DNA from: an uncultured Holophagaceae bacterium | GTDB taxonomy: Bacteria > Acidobacteriota > Holophagae > Holophagales > Holophagaceae | NCBI GenBank assembly: GCA_903927605.1 | Contig: CAIYNT010000278.1 | Location: 1-43,006 of the forward strand | Direction of reading: 5' to 3' | Length of the DNA stretch: 43,006 bases | Shown here: one piece after another, positions 33,764 to 43,006 of the stretch | Numbering within the stretch: the first letter of the stretch is position 1 | How the letters are laid out: every line of letters starts with the position of its first letter | Translations under genes and position numbers: made by a program | The notes under the pieces: generated by a model | The model's input: the letters and a program-made list of their open reading frames with translations, nothing else | What the model was told of the DNA's origin: nothing | Databases searched by the model: none

Positions 33764-35494
33764 TCAGACGGGATCGGCGCCGGTTTCGGCGAGGACGCTG
33801 GGCGAAGGACGACGGATCATGTCATGGAGCGCAGCGCCAGCGGGCACCATGGGATACACGCTGTCCTCCTGCTCGACCTTGAATTCGATCAGTGCCGTGC
33901 CCTTCGCGGCGCGGGCAAGCTCCACCGCGGAAGCCACATCGCTGCGGGTTTCCACGCGCTGGCCGTGGATGCCGAAGGCCTCCCCCAGTTTCACGAAGTC
34001 CGGCGAGAGGATGGGCGTCGCGGCATAGCGCCCCTCGTAGAACAGGGCCTGCCACTGGCGGACCATGCCCAGGTAGCCATTGTTGATGATGGCGATGTTC
34101 ACCTTGATATCCTCCTGCACGGCCGTCATCAGCTCGGCGAAGGTCATCTGGAAACCGCCATCGCCCGCCACCACCCAGACTTCGGCCTCGGGCCGGGCCA
34201 GCTTGGCGCCGATGGCCGCAGGCAGGGCGAACCCCATGGTGCCGGCCCCGCCGCTGGTGATGAGGCTGCGTTCCCCGTCGTGATGGTAGTACTGCGCCTC
34301 CCACATCTGGTGCTGGCCCACATCCGTCACCACCACGGCCTCGCCCTTGGTGAGCCGCCAGAGGTCGTGCATGACGTGGGCGGCGTAGAGGTGCCCATCA
34401 TCGGGAAGGTTCTTGATGTCGCGCACCGCTGAGTCCCCGCGCCACTCGCGAATAGAGCCCAGCCAGGCGGAGCGGTCGGCCACCGGAATCTGCGGCAACA
34501 TGGCCCTCAGCACCTCGCCCAGGTCCGCGGCGATGGCCACGTCCACCGGCACGAGCTTGTTGAGTTCGCTGGCGTCAATGTCGATGTGGATCTTCTTGGC
34601 GTGAGGGGCGTATTCCTTGAGCTTGCCCGTCACCCGATCGTCGAAGCGCATGCCGAAGGCCAGCAGGAGATCCGCTTCCTGGATGGCCCGATTCACCCAG
34701 GCCTCGCCGTGCATGCCCATCATGCCGAGGCTGAGGGGATGCGTGGCGGGCACGGCACCCAGACCCAGCAGGGTGAGGGCGAAGGGGATGTCGGCGCGCT
34801 CGGCCAGGGCCAGCACCTCGGCCCGGGCACCGGACAGCTGGATGCCATGCCCAGCCAGGATGATGGGGCGCTTGGCGTGGCGGATGAGTTCCAGGGCCTC
34901 GGCCAGCGCGGCCGGATCGAGGGGGGGCGGCAGGTGGCGCAGGTGGCGCCGGGGCTCGGCCCCTTCCCAATCCAGCGTGGCCCTGCCCTGCTGGGCATCC
35001 TTGGTGATGTCCACCAGCACGGGGCCGGGGCGGCCACTGCGGGCCACGGCGAAAGCCTCGCGGATGGCCGGGACGATATCCTCGGCCCGGGTGACCAGGT
35101 AGTTGTGCTTGGTCACCGGCAGGGTGATGCCCGTGATGTCCACTTCCTGGAAGGCATCGGTCCCCAGCAGTCCCGACCCCACCTGGCCCGTGATGGCCAC
35201 CAGCGGCGTGGAGTCGAGCATGGCCGTGGCCAACCCCGTCACGAGGTTGGTGGCACCCGGGCCCGAAGTGGCCACGACCACGCCGACCCGCCCGCTGGCC
35301 CTGGCATAGCCGTCCGCCATGTGCGCGGCGCTCTGTTCATGGCGCACCAGCACGTGCCGGATCGGGTAGTCCACCATGGCATCGTAGGTCGGCAGGATGG
35401 CGCCGCCGGGGTAGCCGAAGACCGTGTCCACCCCTTCGCGGACCAGGCTGTCCCAGATGAGCTGGGCCCCTGTGTGGGACTTGGCTTTGGACAT
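33764..35494 (-). CDS. ilvB: Acetolactate synthase large (catalytic) subunit
   Basis: The 576-residue thiamin-diphosphate enzyme condenses two pyruvates, or pyruvate and 2-ketobutyrate. Visible are FGYPGGAILPTYDA near the start, the catalytic Glu in RHEQSAAHMADGYARASG, the FAD-binding middle domain and the TPP motif GDGGFQMTFAEL...NNGYLGMVRQWQ. I use the ATG at 35492-35494 because GGAGGG precedes it and the family begins there; an upstream in-frame extension lacks similarity. It lies 52 bases behind leuB. Confidence 0.97.
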   Translation of the reverse strand: MSKAKSHTGAQLIWDSLVREGVDTVFGYPGGAILPTYDAMVDYPIRHVLVRHEQSAAHMADGYARASGRVGVVVATSGPGATNLVTGLATAMLDSTPLVAITGQVGSGLLGTDAFQEVDITGITLPVTKHNYLVTRAEDIVPAIREAFAVARSGRPGPVLVDITKDAQQGRATLDWEGAEPRRHLRHLPPPLDPAALAEALELIRHAKRPIILAGHGIQLSGARAEVLALAERADIPFALTLLGLGAVPATHPLSLGMMGMHGEAWVNRAIQEADLLLAFGMRFDDRVTGKLKEYAPHAKKIHIDIDASELNKLVPVDVAIAADLGEVLRAMLPQIPVADRSAWLGSIREWRGDSAVRDIKNLPDDGHLYAAHVMHDLWRLTKGEAVVVTDVGQHQMWEAQYYHHDGERSLITSGGAGTMGFALPAAIGAKLARPEAEVWVVAGDGGFQMTFAELMTAVQEDIKVNIAIINNGYLGMVRQWQALFYEGRYAATPILSPDFVKLGEAFGIHGQRVETRSDVASAVELARAAKGTALIEFKVEQEDSVYPMVPAGAALHDMIRRPSPSVLAETGADPV

Positions 35495-35546
35495 GGTTCC
35501 CTCCTTGTTCAACGAGCGAACGTCTCGATGGAATCCGGATGATGGG

Positions 35547-36683
35547 CTAGTGGTTGGATCGGTGGCCTTCTGGAGATCCGCACCAGGCATAGGCGGAATC
35601 CACCAGACGCGGGCTCTTCTTCCGGGGCGGCCGGATGGCCTCCCGGATGCGGGCCCCGAGGGAACGCGTGCCGTGGGGGTGGCTGGCGCCTTTGAGATCA
35701 CCGGTGCCATGCCCGCCCTTGAGCACCCGGTTCACGGCCGCTTCGAGCGCCAGGGCCTCAGCGCTCAGCTTCAAGGCATGGCGGAGCAGCATGGCGGCCG
35801 AAAGGATCGTGCCGATGGGATTCGCCCGGTCCTGCCCGGCGATATCCGGAGCTGACCCGTGGATGGGCTCATAGAGCCCCACGGAACCGCCCAGGCTCGC
35901 GGAGGGCAGCAGGCCCAGGGAACCCGCCAGCACGGCGGCCTCGTCGCTGAGGATGTCGCCGAACAGGTTCTCCGTGAGCACCACGTCAAAATCCCTAGGA
36001 CGGGTGATCAGGGCCATGGCGAAGCTGTCCACGTAGTGGTGCTGGACCTTCACCCCGGGATAGGCCGGAGCCAGATCATCGACCACTTTCCGCCACAGGC
36101 GGGAGGTTTCCAAGACATTGGCCTTGTCCACGGAAGCCAGGTTCTTCCGGCGGGCGGCGGCCAGCTCGAAGGCGACGCGGGCCACCCGCTCGATCTCGGT
36201 GCGGGTGTAGGGCAGCGTGTTCACGGCGGCTTCATCGGAATAGGATCGTGGCTCCCCGAAGTAGAGCCCTCCGGACAGTTCCCGGACAAACATGAGGTCC
36301 GTTCCGCGCACGATCTCGGGCTTCAACGGCGAGGCATCTTCCAGAGACGGATGGACAGACACAGGTCGCAGGTTGGCGTAGAGACCCAGGGCCTTCCGCA
36401 GGCGCAGGAGGCCCGATTCCGGCCGCTGATCCCGGGGATGACGGTCCCAGGCCGGACCGCCCACGGCGCCCAGCAGCACGGCATCGCAACTTCGGCACAG
36501 GTCCAGGGTGGCCTTGGGTAGGGGATCGCCCGTGGCATCCACGGCGGCACCGCCAATCAGCGCTTCCTGGAACTCGAAGCGGTGGCCGAAACGCTCGGCA
36601 GTGGCCGAAAGGCAGGCCACGGCCTCGGCGGTGACTTCGGGCCCCACGCCATCGCCGGGGAGGACGGTGATCCGGGCATCCAT
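35547..36683 (-). CDS. leuB: 3-isopropylmalate dehydrogenase
   Basis: The 378-residue NAD-dependent enzyme oxidises and decarboxylates 3-isopropylmalate. Visible are [15 protein letters not shown], the substrate loop [72 protein letters not shown] and [12 protein letters not shown]. About 27 basic residues follow the normal C-terminus (after ARIREAI), which is unusual. The ATG at 36681-36683 starts two bases after the leuA stop; a TTG two codons upstream would overlap it. Confidence 0.96.
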   Translation of the reverse strand: MDARITVLPGDGVGPEVTAEAVACLSATAERFGHRFEFQEALIGGAAVDATGDPLPKATLDLCRSCDAVLLGAVGGPAWDRHPRDQRPESGLLRLRKALGLYANLRPVSVHPSLEDASPLKPEIVRGTDLMFVRELSGGLYFGEPRSYSDEAAVNTLPYTRTEIERVARVAFELAAARRKNLASVDKANVLETSRLWRKVVDDLAPAYPGVKVQHHYVDSFAMALITRPRDFDVVLTENLFGDILSDEAAVLAGSLGLLPSASLGGSVGLYEPIHGSAPDIAGQDRANPIGTILSAAMLLRHALKLSAEALALEAAVNRVLKGGHGTGDLKGASHPHGTRSLGARIREAIRPPRKKSPRLVDSAYAWCGSPEGHRSNH

Positions 36684-36685
36684 GG

Positions 36686-38233
36686 TCAAGTTCTCGCTTC
36701 TGCAGTCGCGGGGCTAGGAGCCCGGCGAGCGAAGAGCACCTTGTTTGTGGCGTTGAGATAGGCCCGGACACTGGCTTCCACGATGTCCGTGCTGGCGCCC
36801 TTCCCGCCGTGGGTCATGCCATCGAATTCGACCTGGACGAATACCTCGCCCACCGCGTCCGCGCCCCCAGTCACCGAGTGGATCTTGAAATCCAGCAACC
36901 GGCCCTTCAGTCCCGTGAGCTTGTCCACGGCGGTGAACACCGCATTCACGGGACCGTCGCCCATGGCGGTCTCGGTCACCTCACCCGCATCCGTAGCGAG
37001 GGTGACCAGGGCCGTGGCGAACATCGAGGTGCCGGCCGTAGCCTGGATGGCCCGGAGCTTGAAGGCCTCCGGAATGTGAGTGAGTCCATCGCGGACGATG
37101 GCCAGGAGATCCTCGTCGAAGATCTCCTTCTTCTGATCGCTGAGCTTGGTGAACAGCTTGTAGGCCTTGTCCAGCTCAGTGCGGCCCAGGGGATAACCGA
37201 GCTCCTCGAACCGTTTGGCCAGCGCATGGCGGCCCGAGTGCTTGCCGAGCACCAGATTGGTGTGACGCACCCCAACGGATTCCGGCGTCATGATCTCGTA
37301 GGTGGTGTGGTGGCTCAGCATGCCGTGCTGGTGGATGCCGCTTTCGTGGGCGAAGGCGTTGCGGCCCACGATGGCCTTGTTGGGCTGAACCTCATTGCCC
37401 GTGATATTGGCCAGAGTCTGACTGGTGCGGTAGATGGATTCCTTGTGCACACCCGTGGAGAACGGCATCACATCGTGCCGCACCGAGAGGGCCATGACTA
37501 CTTCCTCGAGGGAGGCGTTCCCGGCGCGTTCGCCAATCCCGTTCACCGTGCACTCCACCTGCCGCGCCCCCGCTGACACGGCGGCCAGGGAGTTGGCTAC
37601 CCCCAGCCCCAGGTCGTTGTGGCAGTGGACGCTGATGATGACGTCCTCGATGCCGGGGACATGCTCCCGCAAGTGGCGGATGAGCCTCCCGTATTCGTCC
37701 GGGATGGTATAGCCGACGGTGTCCGGCACGTTGAGCACGGTGGCGCCCGCCGCGATCGCCACGGTGAAGACCTCCACCAGGTAGCCCCAATCGCTCCGCG
37801 TGGCATCCTCGGCGGAGAACTCCACGTCCTGGCAGAGAGTCTTGGCCAGCCTCACGCCGTCCCGAATCATCTCCAGCGCCTCGGCGCGGGTCTTCTTGAG
37901 CTTGTACTCCAGGTGGATGTCCGAGGTAGCCAGGAAGGTGTGGATCCTTGGGTGCGCAGCCTCCTGGAGGGCCTCCCAGGCCCGCTCGATGTCGCGCGGG
38001 ATGGTCCGGCAGAGGGCCGCGATGATGGGTCTGCGGCAGGTGCGGGCGATGGCCTGGACGGCGGCGAAGTCGTCGTCTGAGGCCACGGGGAAACCCGCCT
38101 CGATGACATCCACACCCAGGGCGTCCAGCTGCCTGGCCATCAGCAGCTTCTCGTCCAGATTCATGCTGCAGCCTGGCGATTGTTCGCCGTCGCGAAGGGT
38201 GGTGTCGAAGATGCTGATCCGCTCAGTACCCAT
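36686..38233 (-). CDS. leuA: 2-isopropylmalate synthase
   Basis: The 515-residue enzyme condenses acetyl-CoA with 2-ketoisovalerate, the first step of leucine synthesis. The HMGL-like barrel shows [29 protein letters not shown], the metal site in [19 protein letters not shown] and [16 protein letters not shown]. The C-terminal regulatory domain (about 390-505) binds leucine for feedback control. It is the first gene of the minus-strand leu/ilv operon and is divergent from the LysR gene. Its promoter should lie in 38234-38370. Confidence 0.97.
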   Translation of the reverse strand: MGTERISIFDTTLRDGEQSPGCSMNLDEKLLMARQLDALGVDVIEAGFPVASDDDFAAVQAIARTCRRPIIAALCRTIPRDIERAWEALQEAAHPRIHTFLATSDIHLEYKLKKTRAEALEMIRDGVRLAKTLCQDVEFSAEDATRSDWGYLVEVFTVAIAAGATVLNVPDTVGYTIPDEYGRLIRHLREHVPGIEDVIISVHCHNDLGLGVANSLAAVSAGARQVECTVNGIGERAGNASLEEVVMALSVRHDVMPFSTGVHKESIYRTSQTLANITGNEVQPNKAIVGRNAFAHESGIHQHGMLSHHTTYEIMTPESVGVRHTNLVLGKHSGRHALAKRFEELGYPLGRTELDKAYKLFTKLSDQKKEIFDEDLLAIVRDGLTHIPEAFKLRAIQATAGTSMFATALVTLATDAGEVTETAMGDGPVNAVFTAVDKLTGLKGRLLDFKIHSVTGGADAVGEVFVQVEFDGMTHGGKGASTDIVEASVRAYLNATNKVLFARRAPSPATAEART

Positions 38234-38293
38234 GATTCGGGAACTCCTTAATCCGGACTAGGCCGGAGGGATCATCTAAAGATGGCGTGTCTC

Positions 38294-38332
38294 ATTCCAT
38301 AAATACATTTAATTTTTTTTATAATTCCATAA
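38294..38332. promoter_or_regulatory. Leu control region: two ATTCCATAA copies 30 bp apart with a TATAAT box
   Basis: ATTCCATAA occurs at 38294-38302 and 38324-38332, start-to-start 30 bp (three helical turns), in an AT-rich stretch (38294-38350) that stands out from the GC-rich surroundings. The second copy contains the core of ATAA-N9-TTAT, a T-N11-A type LysR box. A perfect TATAAT lies at 38320-38325 on the plus strand, about 45 bases before the LysR start. These are likely operators for the adjacent LysR protein acting on leuA and on its own operon. Confidence 0.5.
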
Positions 38333-38370
38333 GTTATTCTTTTAATTCTACACTTTCCGTGGGAGCCTCA

Positions 38371-39291
38371 ATGGACCTGGGACAGCTGGAAACCTTCCTG
38401 GTGGTGGCGCGAGAGAAGAGCTTCTCGCGGGCCGCGGAGCGGCTGTACCGCACCCAGCCGGCCGTGAGCTTGGCTCTCAAGCGACTCGAGGAGGAACTGG
38501 GCGAGACCCTGCTCGACCGGACCACCAAGGGCGGAACGCTCACGGATGCGGGCGCCACCCTGCTGCCCCTGGCCCAGCGCATGCTTGACCTGAGAAAGCA
38601 GATCATCGATACCTTCGGATCGCTCAAGGGCCTGCAGCAGGGACGGCTGAACATCGGCGCCAACGACAGCGTGTCTGAATTCCTGCTGCCGGGCGTGTTG
38701 CTCGCCTACCAGCAGGCTCATCCGGCCATCCGGATCCAGGCCTACCGCCAGAGTTCAGAGCGCATTCCTGCCGAGGTGCTGGAGCGTCGCCTCGATGTGG
38801 GCTTCGTGTCCTACGATCCCATGCACCCGGAACTGGTGAATGAGGTCATCCTCCGCGACCACATGGTGCTGGTGGTCCCGCCGGGCCACCGCCTGGCCCG
38901 CCGGAAGGAGATCAGCCTGGAGGCGCTGGGGCGCGAGACCTTCGTAGCCCACAACGCCATCACCCCCACCCGGAATGCCATCGTCGATCTCTTCGCCCGC
39001 TGTGGGACCCCACTGCGCATCACCATGGAGCTGGGTTCCATCACCACCATCCAGGAGTTCGTGGCCCTGGGTGCAGGCGTGGCCATCCTGCCACGCATGA
39101 CGGTGCTGGAGAGCATTCGCAAGGGCCGGCTGGTGGAGGTGGCGGTCCGCGAACTCCAGGTGGAAAAGCTCATCCGCGTCGTCACCCGCCGGGAGGAATC
39201 CATGTCGCACGCGGCCAAGGCCTTCCTGCAACTCATACGGGCCACCGATTTCACCCAAGCCATGCCCCCCGCCAGGAGGAAGCAGCCATGA
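38371..39291 (+). CDS. LysR-type regulator, probably of the leucine genes
   Basis: The 306-residue protein has an N-terminal winged helix ([43 protein letters not shown]) and a LysR substrate domain (about 90-295; [15 protein letters not shown] start, [13 protein letters not shown]). The ATG at 38371 follows GGGAG at a good distance. An upstream open frame covers AT-rich promoter DNA and is rejected. Its stop overlaps the leuC ATG (39288-39291), so regulator and isomerase are translated together, and it faces leuA. The effector may be a leucine-pathway intermediate, as for LeuO/LeuR-type arrangements; that is inference. Confidence 0.9.
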   Translation: MDLGQLETFLVVAREKSFSRAAERLYRTQPAVSLALKRLEEELGETLLDRTTKGGTLTDAGATLLPLAQRMLDLRKQIIDTFGSLKGLQQGRLNIGANDSVSEFLLPGVLLAYQQAHPAIRIQAYRQSSERIPAEVLERRLDVGFVSYDPMHPELVNEVILRDHMVLVVPPGHRLARRKEISLEALGRETFVAHNAITPTRNAIVDLFARCGTPLRITMELGSITTIQEFVALGAGVAILPRMTVLESIRKGRLVEVAVRELQVEKLIRVVTRREESMSHAAKAFLQLIRATDFTQAMPPARRKQP

Positions 39292-40697
39292 ACCCACGCA
39301 CCCTCTACGACAAGATCTGGGACGAGCATCTGGTTGCCACCCGTGCTGATGGCGCCAGCCTGCTCTACATCGACCGCCATCTGGTGCACGAGGTCACCAG
39401 CCCCCAGGCCTTCGAGGGGCTGCGGGAGGCCGGGCGCCCCCTGCGTCGGCCCAACGCCATCCTCTCTGTGGCGGACCACAACGTGCCCACCATCGATCGC
39501 GAGAAAGGCATCGCCGACGAGACCTGCCGACTCCAGGTGGAGGCGCTGGAGGCCAACGTGAAGGCCTACGGCGTGCCCTACCTGCCCCTGCTGGATGATC
39601 GTCAGGGCATCGTCCATGTGGTGGGGCCTGAACAGGGCTTCACTCTGCCGGGCACCACCATCGTCTGCGGCGACAGCCATACCAGTACCCATGGCGCCTT
39701 CGGGGCCCTGGCCTTCGGCATCGGCACCAGCGAGGTCGAACATGTCATGGCCACCCAGACCCTGCCTCAGCGGAAGTCGCGCAACCTGCGGGTGCGCTTC
39801 GAGGGGACGCTGCCCCGGGGGCTCGGGGCCAAGGACCTGGCCCTGGCCCTCATCGGCCGGATCGGCACCGCAGGCGGCACGGGCCATGTCATGGAGTTCA
39901 CGGGCTCCGCTGTCCGGGCCCTCTCCATGGAAGGCCGCATGACCCTCTGCAACATGAGCATCGAAGGCGGCGCCCGGTCGGGCCTCGTGGCCGCAGACGA
40001 CATCACCTTCGCCTACCTCCACGGCCGGCCGCTGGCCCCCAAGGGTGCGATGTGGGAAGCCGCCCTGGCCCACTGGCGCACCCTGGTATCCGACAAGAAC
40101 GCCGCCTTTGACACCGAGGTCACCCTCGATGTCGCGTCCCTTGCCCCACAGGTCACCTGGGGCACCAGCCCCCAGTGGGTGACGGATATCGCGGGACGCG
40201 TGCCCGATCCCGCGACCGCTGCCTCCGCGGACGACCGGCAATCCATGCTCCGGGCCCTTGAATACATGGACCTGCGACCGGGCACCCCTATCGAGGCCAT
40301 CGGGGTGCAGGCCGTGTTCATCGGGTCCTGCACCAATGGGCGCATCGAGGACCTGCGGGAAGCCGCCGCCGTGGCGCGGGGCCGGAAGGTCGCCCCGGGC
40401 GTCCGGGTCCTGGTGGTGCCGGGCTCGGGCCTGGTGAAGCGCCAGGCCGAGGCCGAAGGACTGGACCGGGTTTTCCTGGAAGCCGGCTTCGAGTGGCGGC
40501 AGCCGGGCTGCAGCATGTGCCTCGGCATGAATGACGACCGCCTCGACGAAGGCGTCCGTTGCGCCAGCACCAGCAACCGCAACTTCGAGGGCCGGCAAGG
40601 ACGTGGCAGCCGCACGCACTTGGTGAGCCCGGGCATGGCCGCCGCCGCCGCCGTAACGGGCCACTTCACCGATGTCCGCCGTTTGATGGGAGTCTAG
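39288..40697 (+). CDS. leuC: 3-isopropylmalate dehydratase large subunit
   Basis: The 469-residue aconitase-family protein holds the [4Fe-4S] cluster that isomerises 2- to 3-isopropylmalate. Visible are [50 protein letters not shown], and the three cluster cysteines in FIGSCTNGR and GCSMCLGMN. The length is the usual one for bacterial LeuC. It overlaps the LysR gene by ATGA and is followed one base later by leuD. Confidence 0.97.
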   Translation: MNPRTLYDKIWDEHLVATRADGASLLYIDRHLVHEVTSPQAFEGLREAGRPLRRPNAILSVADHNVPTIDREKGIADETCRLQVEALEANVKAYGVPYLPLLDDRQGIVHVVGPEQGFTLPGTTIVCGDSHTSTHGAFGALAFGIGTSEVEHVMATQTLPQRKSRNLRVRFEGTLPRGLGAKDLALALIGRIGTAGGTGHVMEFTGSAVRALSMEGRMTLCNMSIEGGARSGLVAADDITFAYLHGRPLAPKGAMWEAALAHWRTLVSDKNAAFDTEVTLDVASLAPQVTWGTSPQWVTDIAGRVPDPATAASADDRQSMLRALEYMDLRPGTPIEAIGVQAVFIGSCTNGRIEDLREAAAVARGRKVAPGVRVLVVPGSGLVKRQAEAEGLDRVFLEAGFEWRQPGCSMCLGMNDDRLDEGVRCASTSNRNFEGRQGRGSRTHLVSPGMAAAAAVTGHFTDVRRLMGV

Positions 40698-40698
40698 G

Positions 40699-41301
40699 AT
40701 GGAACCTTTCGTCACCCTCACCGGCATCGCCGCGCCCCTGCTGCGGGCCAACATCGACACCGACCTCATCATCCCCAAGCAGTTCCTCAAGACCCTTGTG
40801 CGCTCGGGCCTGGGCCAGCATCTCTTCAGCGAGGTGCGCTACGACGCCGAGGGCCGCGAACGGCCGGACTTCATCCTCAACCAGGCGCCTTATCGCGACG
40901 CTTCGATCCTGCTCGCCGGACCGAATTTCGGATGTGGCTCCAGCCGCGAGCATGCCCCCTGGGCCCTGAAAGATTTCGGCATCCGGGCCATCCTCGCGCC
41001 TTCCTTCGCCGACATCTTCTACACCAACTGCTTCGCCAACGGCCTGCTGCCAGTAACGCTGCCCATGGCGACCATCGAGACCCTGGCCACCGTGGAAGGG
41101 CCGCTCACCGTGGACCTGCCAGCCCAACTGGTGCGTGGAGGAACCCACTGCCTCGCCTTCGATCTCGAACCCGCCCGCAAGGCCGTCCTGCTGGAGGGCC
41201 TGGACGAGATCAAACGCACCGAGGCGAATCTGGCCGACATCGCCGCGTTCGAAGCCCGGCGCCGCAAGACCGCGCCCTGGGTGGAGATCTGCGTCCCCTG
41301 A
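40699..41301 (+). CDS. leuD: 3-isopropylmalate dehydratase small subunit
   Basis: The 200-residue swivel subunit pairs with LeuC. Diagnostic segments are NIDTDLIIPKQFLKT, FGCGSSREHAPWALKDFG and FADIFYTNCFANGLLP. It starts one base after the leuC stop with the sequence TAGGATGG. It is the end of the plus-strand operon. Confidence 0.97.
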   Translation: MEPFVTLTGIAAPLLRANIDTDLIIPKQFLKTLVRSGLGQHLFSEVRYDAEGRERPDFILNQAPYRDASILLAGPNFGCGSSREHAPWALKDFGIRAILAPSFADIFYTNCFANGLLPVTLPMATIETLATVEGPLTVDLPAQLVRGGTHCLAFDLEPARKAVLLEGLDEIKRTEANLADIAAFEARRRKTAPWVEICVP

Positions 41302-41370
41302 GAAGTCTGAACCGCAGTGACGCAGGAAAGGACTTCTCGATTATCGGCGAGTCTCAGCCCAAATTTTGGG
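41300..41370. terminator. Candidate terminator elements between convergent leuD and the carboxylase
   Basis: GAGAAGTC (41300-41307) and GACTTCTC (41331-41338) are perfect inverted arms over the leuD stop, and CCCAAATTTTGGG (41358-41370) is a near-palindrome just beyond the stop of the minus-strand carboxylase gene. Neither is a classic terminator with a T tract. Confidence 0.35.
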
Positions 41371-41371
41371 T

Positions 41372-43006
41372 TCACCCATCCCCTCTGCCGGCAGTCGAGA
41401 GGATCGCCTTGAGCACTTCGGCGGTGCTGCCCCGGCGCTGCTTCTCCACCTCATTGGGGTCGACCTCGACGTGCCTCTCGTCAGGAGTGATCTTGAAGAG
41501 CGGCTGCCCCTTATGCACGATGACGCCATCGGCACCCGTGATCAGGATCTTGTCGATGGTGCCGGAGAAGGGCGCCCGGACCGTGTTGAACATCTTCATG
41601 ACCTCGATGACGTAGAGCGGCTGCCCCTTGTCGAAATGCATGCCCTCGGTCACGAAGCGCGGGTGGCCCGGCGCCTCCTGCCCGTAGTACATGCCGCCGC
41701 TGACCGCCACGATCTCGTCGGCCTTGGTGGCCGGCGGCGGGACCAGGATCTTCTTCATGCGTGCTTGGAGGTCCGGATCGGAAAGATCGGCCGGGATGGT
41801 GACCTCGAGATCCGCCTCAACGCGGAAGTCGAAGAACCGCGACTTGTCCGCCACCACGAAGAGCAGGCCGAGCAGTTCGTTGCCGGCCTCGTAGCCCAGG
41901 TGGGCCGAACGGATGCACGCCCAGGTCTCGGCGTCGTAGCCGCCCTGCGGTGCCTCCAGCGCCAGGATGTCGTCGAGCTTGTAGTACTCCTCCTTTTTCA
42001 GGCCGAAGACCCGGCGCAGCTCGACGTAGAAGCGGATGGAGCGGCTGAGCAGCTCGTGGTCGTGCTGCCAAATCACCTCGGCGGCCGGCCGCTGGGGGTC
42101 GTAGGCCATGTCCAGGTATTCGTAAGTGTCGCTGAGCACCCCAAGCGGATTGCGGATCCACGACAGCCGACCGTTCTCGATGCGGACGCTCTTGCGGTGC
42201 AGCGAGAGCCACCCGGACAGGAGGTGCGGGTCCTCAAGCAGCCGTTCCAGCGGACGGGTCAGCAGGGTCCCCTTGCGGTCGAGGACCTCAGAGAAGGCCT
42301 TGGCGAGCCCCGGATCGTCCGGCGCCTGGGCCGCCGCCCGTCCTGCATAGTGCTTCTTCAGCGCGAGGAAGGCGACCGTGGTGTCGATCCGGGAGGCCTC
42401 CTCCTTGAGCCGGCCCACCAGCGTGAGGTAGGGCACCACAAAGCGCGTGGTCGGCTTGGCCATGACGTTCTGGCCGATGAACCAGTTGACCAGGCCGTAA
42501 TGGAACTCGAGGTTGGTGGCGACCTGCTGGCCCCGGATGCTGGTCTGCCGCAGCACCTTGGAGAGGTGGAGATAGCTGGCCAGGCGGTTTTCGCCCTTGG
42601 TGAGCAGCAGCGCGATGTTGGAGTCGTAGGCACCGGCCACCCGGTACCGCATGAACATGCCGGTGTCGGGGTTAACCAGGCTGATGCCCTGGTCGTCACG
42701 GATCTCGCCCTCGATGGGTTTGGACCAGTAACGGATGATGCCCCCGGCGTGGGGCGAGAGAGAGGCGTCGGTGGCGTTGAGCCGGGCCTCGGCGCCTGCC
42801 CGGAAACGCGGGACCCGCTCCGGCTTCGGCAACCGCTTCTTGTGGCGCGCCAGCAGCGCCATGACCTCGACCAGGGACTCGACCACGAAGAAGTCCTGCG
42901 GGTCACTGGGGTTGGTGAACCTGAGGCTGTAGCAAAGCTCGGACACCCGGTGCTCCACCTGGATGCGGGTGTTGACCTCCATGAAGTAGTAGCGGTCGCG
43001 GTCGAC
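41372..43006 (-). CDS. Biotin carboxylase/biotin-carrier fusion subunit of an acyl-CoA carboxylase (5' end beyond window)
   Basis: The visible 544 residues start inside the biotin carboxylase ATP-grasp domain: YYFMEVNTRIQVEHRVSE carries the catalytic EVNxRIQVEH motif at the right edge of the window. The biotin-carboxylase C-terminal domain follows (RFRAGAEARLNATDA, then RYDSNIALLLTKGENR-like). About 290 residues of less conserved, helical sequence come next. Near the end is a biotinyl domain with VIEVMKMFN, where the Lys of MKM takes biotin. No carboxyltransferase is fused in the visible part, so a separate subunit is expected. The protein length and the large middle region suggest an acyl-CoA (propionyl/long-chain type) rather than plain acetyl-CoA carboxylase, with moderate certainty. 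Confidence 0.87.
   Translation of the reverse strand, partial: VDRDRYYFMEVNTRIQVEHRVSELCYSLRFTNPSDPQDFFVVESLVEVMALLARHKKRLPKPERVPRFRAGAEARLNATDASLSPHAGGIIRYWSKPIEGEIRDDQGISLVNPDTGMFMRYRVAGAYDSNIALLLTKGENRLASYLHLSKVLRQTSIRGQQVATNLEFHYGLVNWFIGQNVMAKPTTRFVVPYLTLVGRLKEEASRIDTTVAFLALKKHYAGRAAAQAPDDPGLAKAFSEVLDRKGTLLTRPLERLLEDPHLLSGWLSLHRKSVRIENGRLSWIRNPLGVLSDTYEYLDMAYDPQRPAAEVIWQHDHELLSRSIRFYVELRRVFGLKKEEYYKLDDILALEAPQGGYDAETWACIRSAHLGYEAGNELLGLLFVVADKSRFFDFRVEADLEVTIPADLSDPDLQARMKKILVPPPATKADEIVAVSGGMYYGQEAPGHPRFVTEGMHFDKGQPLYVIEVMKMFNTVRAPFSGTIDKILITGADGVIVHKGQPLFKITPDERHVEVDPNEVEKQRRGSTAEVLKAILSTAGRGDG

Noticed and set aside
35495..35710. N-terminal extension of ilvB
   Set aside because: It overlaps leuB and lacks similarity; the ATG at 35494 is preceded by GGAGGG and fits the family.
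38287..38370. Upstream in-frame extension of the LysR gene
   Set aside because: It reads through the AT-rich promoter and operator DNA; the ATG at 38371 has a good ribosome-binding site and matches the family start.

Overview
The window is GC-rich bacterial chromosome with dense genes, many ATGA/TGATG overlaps and no rRNA, tRNA, insertion sequence, phage gene or CRISPR array that I can see. The large number of PAS/histidine-kinase genes, the hemerythrins, the cobalamin proteins and the leu/ilv arrangement fit an Acidobacteriota member of the Holophagae type (Geothrix/Holophaga-like). That placement is inference from gene content and recall, not from a marker-gene comparison.

Layout. (1) 1-0.55 kb: the start of the division/cell-wall cluster, mraZ on the minus strand running off the left edge, preceded by five AGTGG boxes at exact 10-bp spacing (a textbook MraZ operator). 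(2) 0.65-3.9 kb: a sensory island with a diguanylate cyclase carrying half a hemerythrin in front of the GGEEF domain and a complete one behind it, then, divergent, a stand-alone bacteriohemerythrin, a single-domain response regulator and a zinc-ribbon/cobalamin-binding protein with the W-x9-EH signature of B12 photoreceptors. A cluster of long inverted repeats lies between the divergent genes. (3) 3.9-21.9 kb: a single minus-strand run of ten signalling genes, nearly all overlapping or abutting: five histidine kinases and five response regulators (two single-domain Rcp1-like, two with degenerate HD-GYP domains, one with HDOD). None has a DNA-binding output domain. The run looks built from duplicated kinase/regulator modules. 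One HD-type regulator is cut by an in-frame amber codon; its paralogue shows the missing C-terminal domain, which is still intact downstream.

(4) 22-27 kb: housekeeping genes: a HIT hydrolase and trmL whose start codons are 12 bp apart on opposite strands, a stand-alone methylmalonyl-CoA-mutase-type B12 domain coupled to radA, a secreted esterase and an unrecognised protein coupled to it. (5) 26.9-31.9 kb: a 1053-residue lipoprotein with five near-identical 77-residue Ig-like repeats and a C-terminal transglutaminase-like Cys-His-Asp domain, then a nitronate-monooxygenase-family flavoprotein with a long N-terminal extension. (6) 32-41.3 kb: branched-chain amino acid synthesis: leuA-leuB-ilvB-ilvN-ilvC on the minus strand and, divergent, lysR-leuC-leuD. 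An AT-rich control region with two ATTCCATAA copies 30 bp apart separates the two units. (7) 41.4 kb to the right edge: the C-terminal part of a biotin carboxylase/biotin-carrier fusion.

How the genes fit together: the leu/ilv block supplies nearly the whole valine/leucine pathway except ilvD, ilvE and the like. The signalling run probably works by phosphotransfer among soluble regulators and protein-protein output rather than transcription. Dispersed repeats occur at 23.07 and 33.09 kb.
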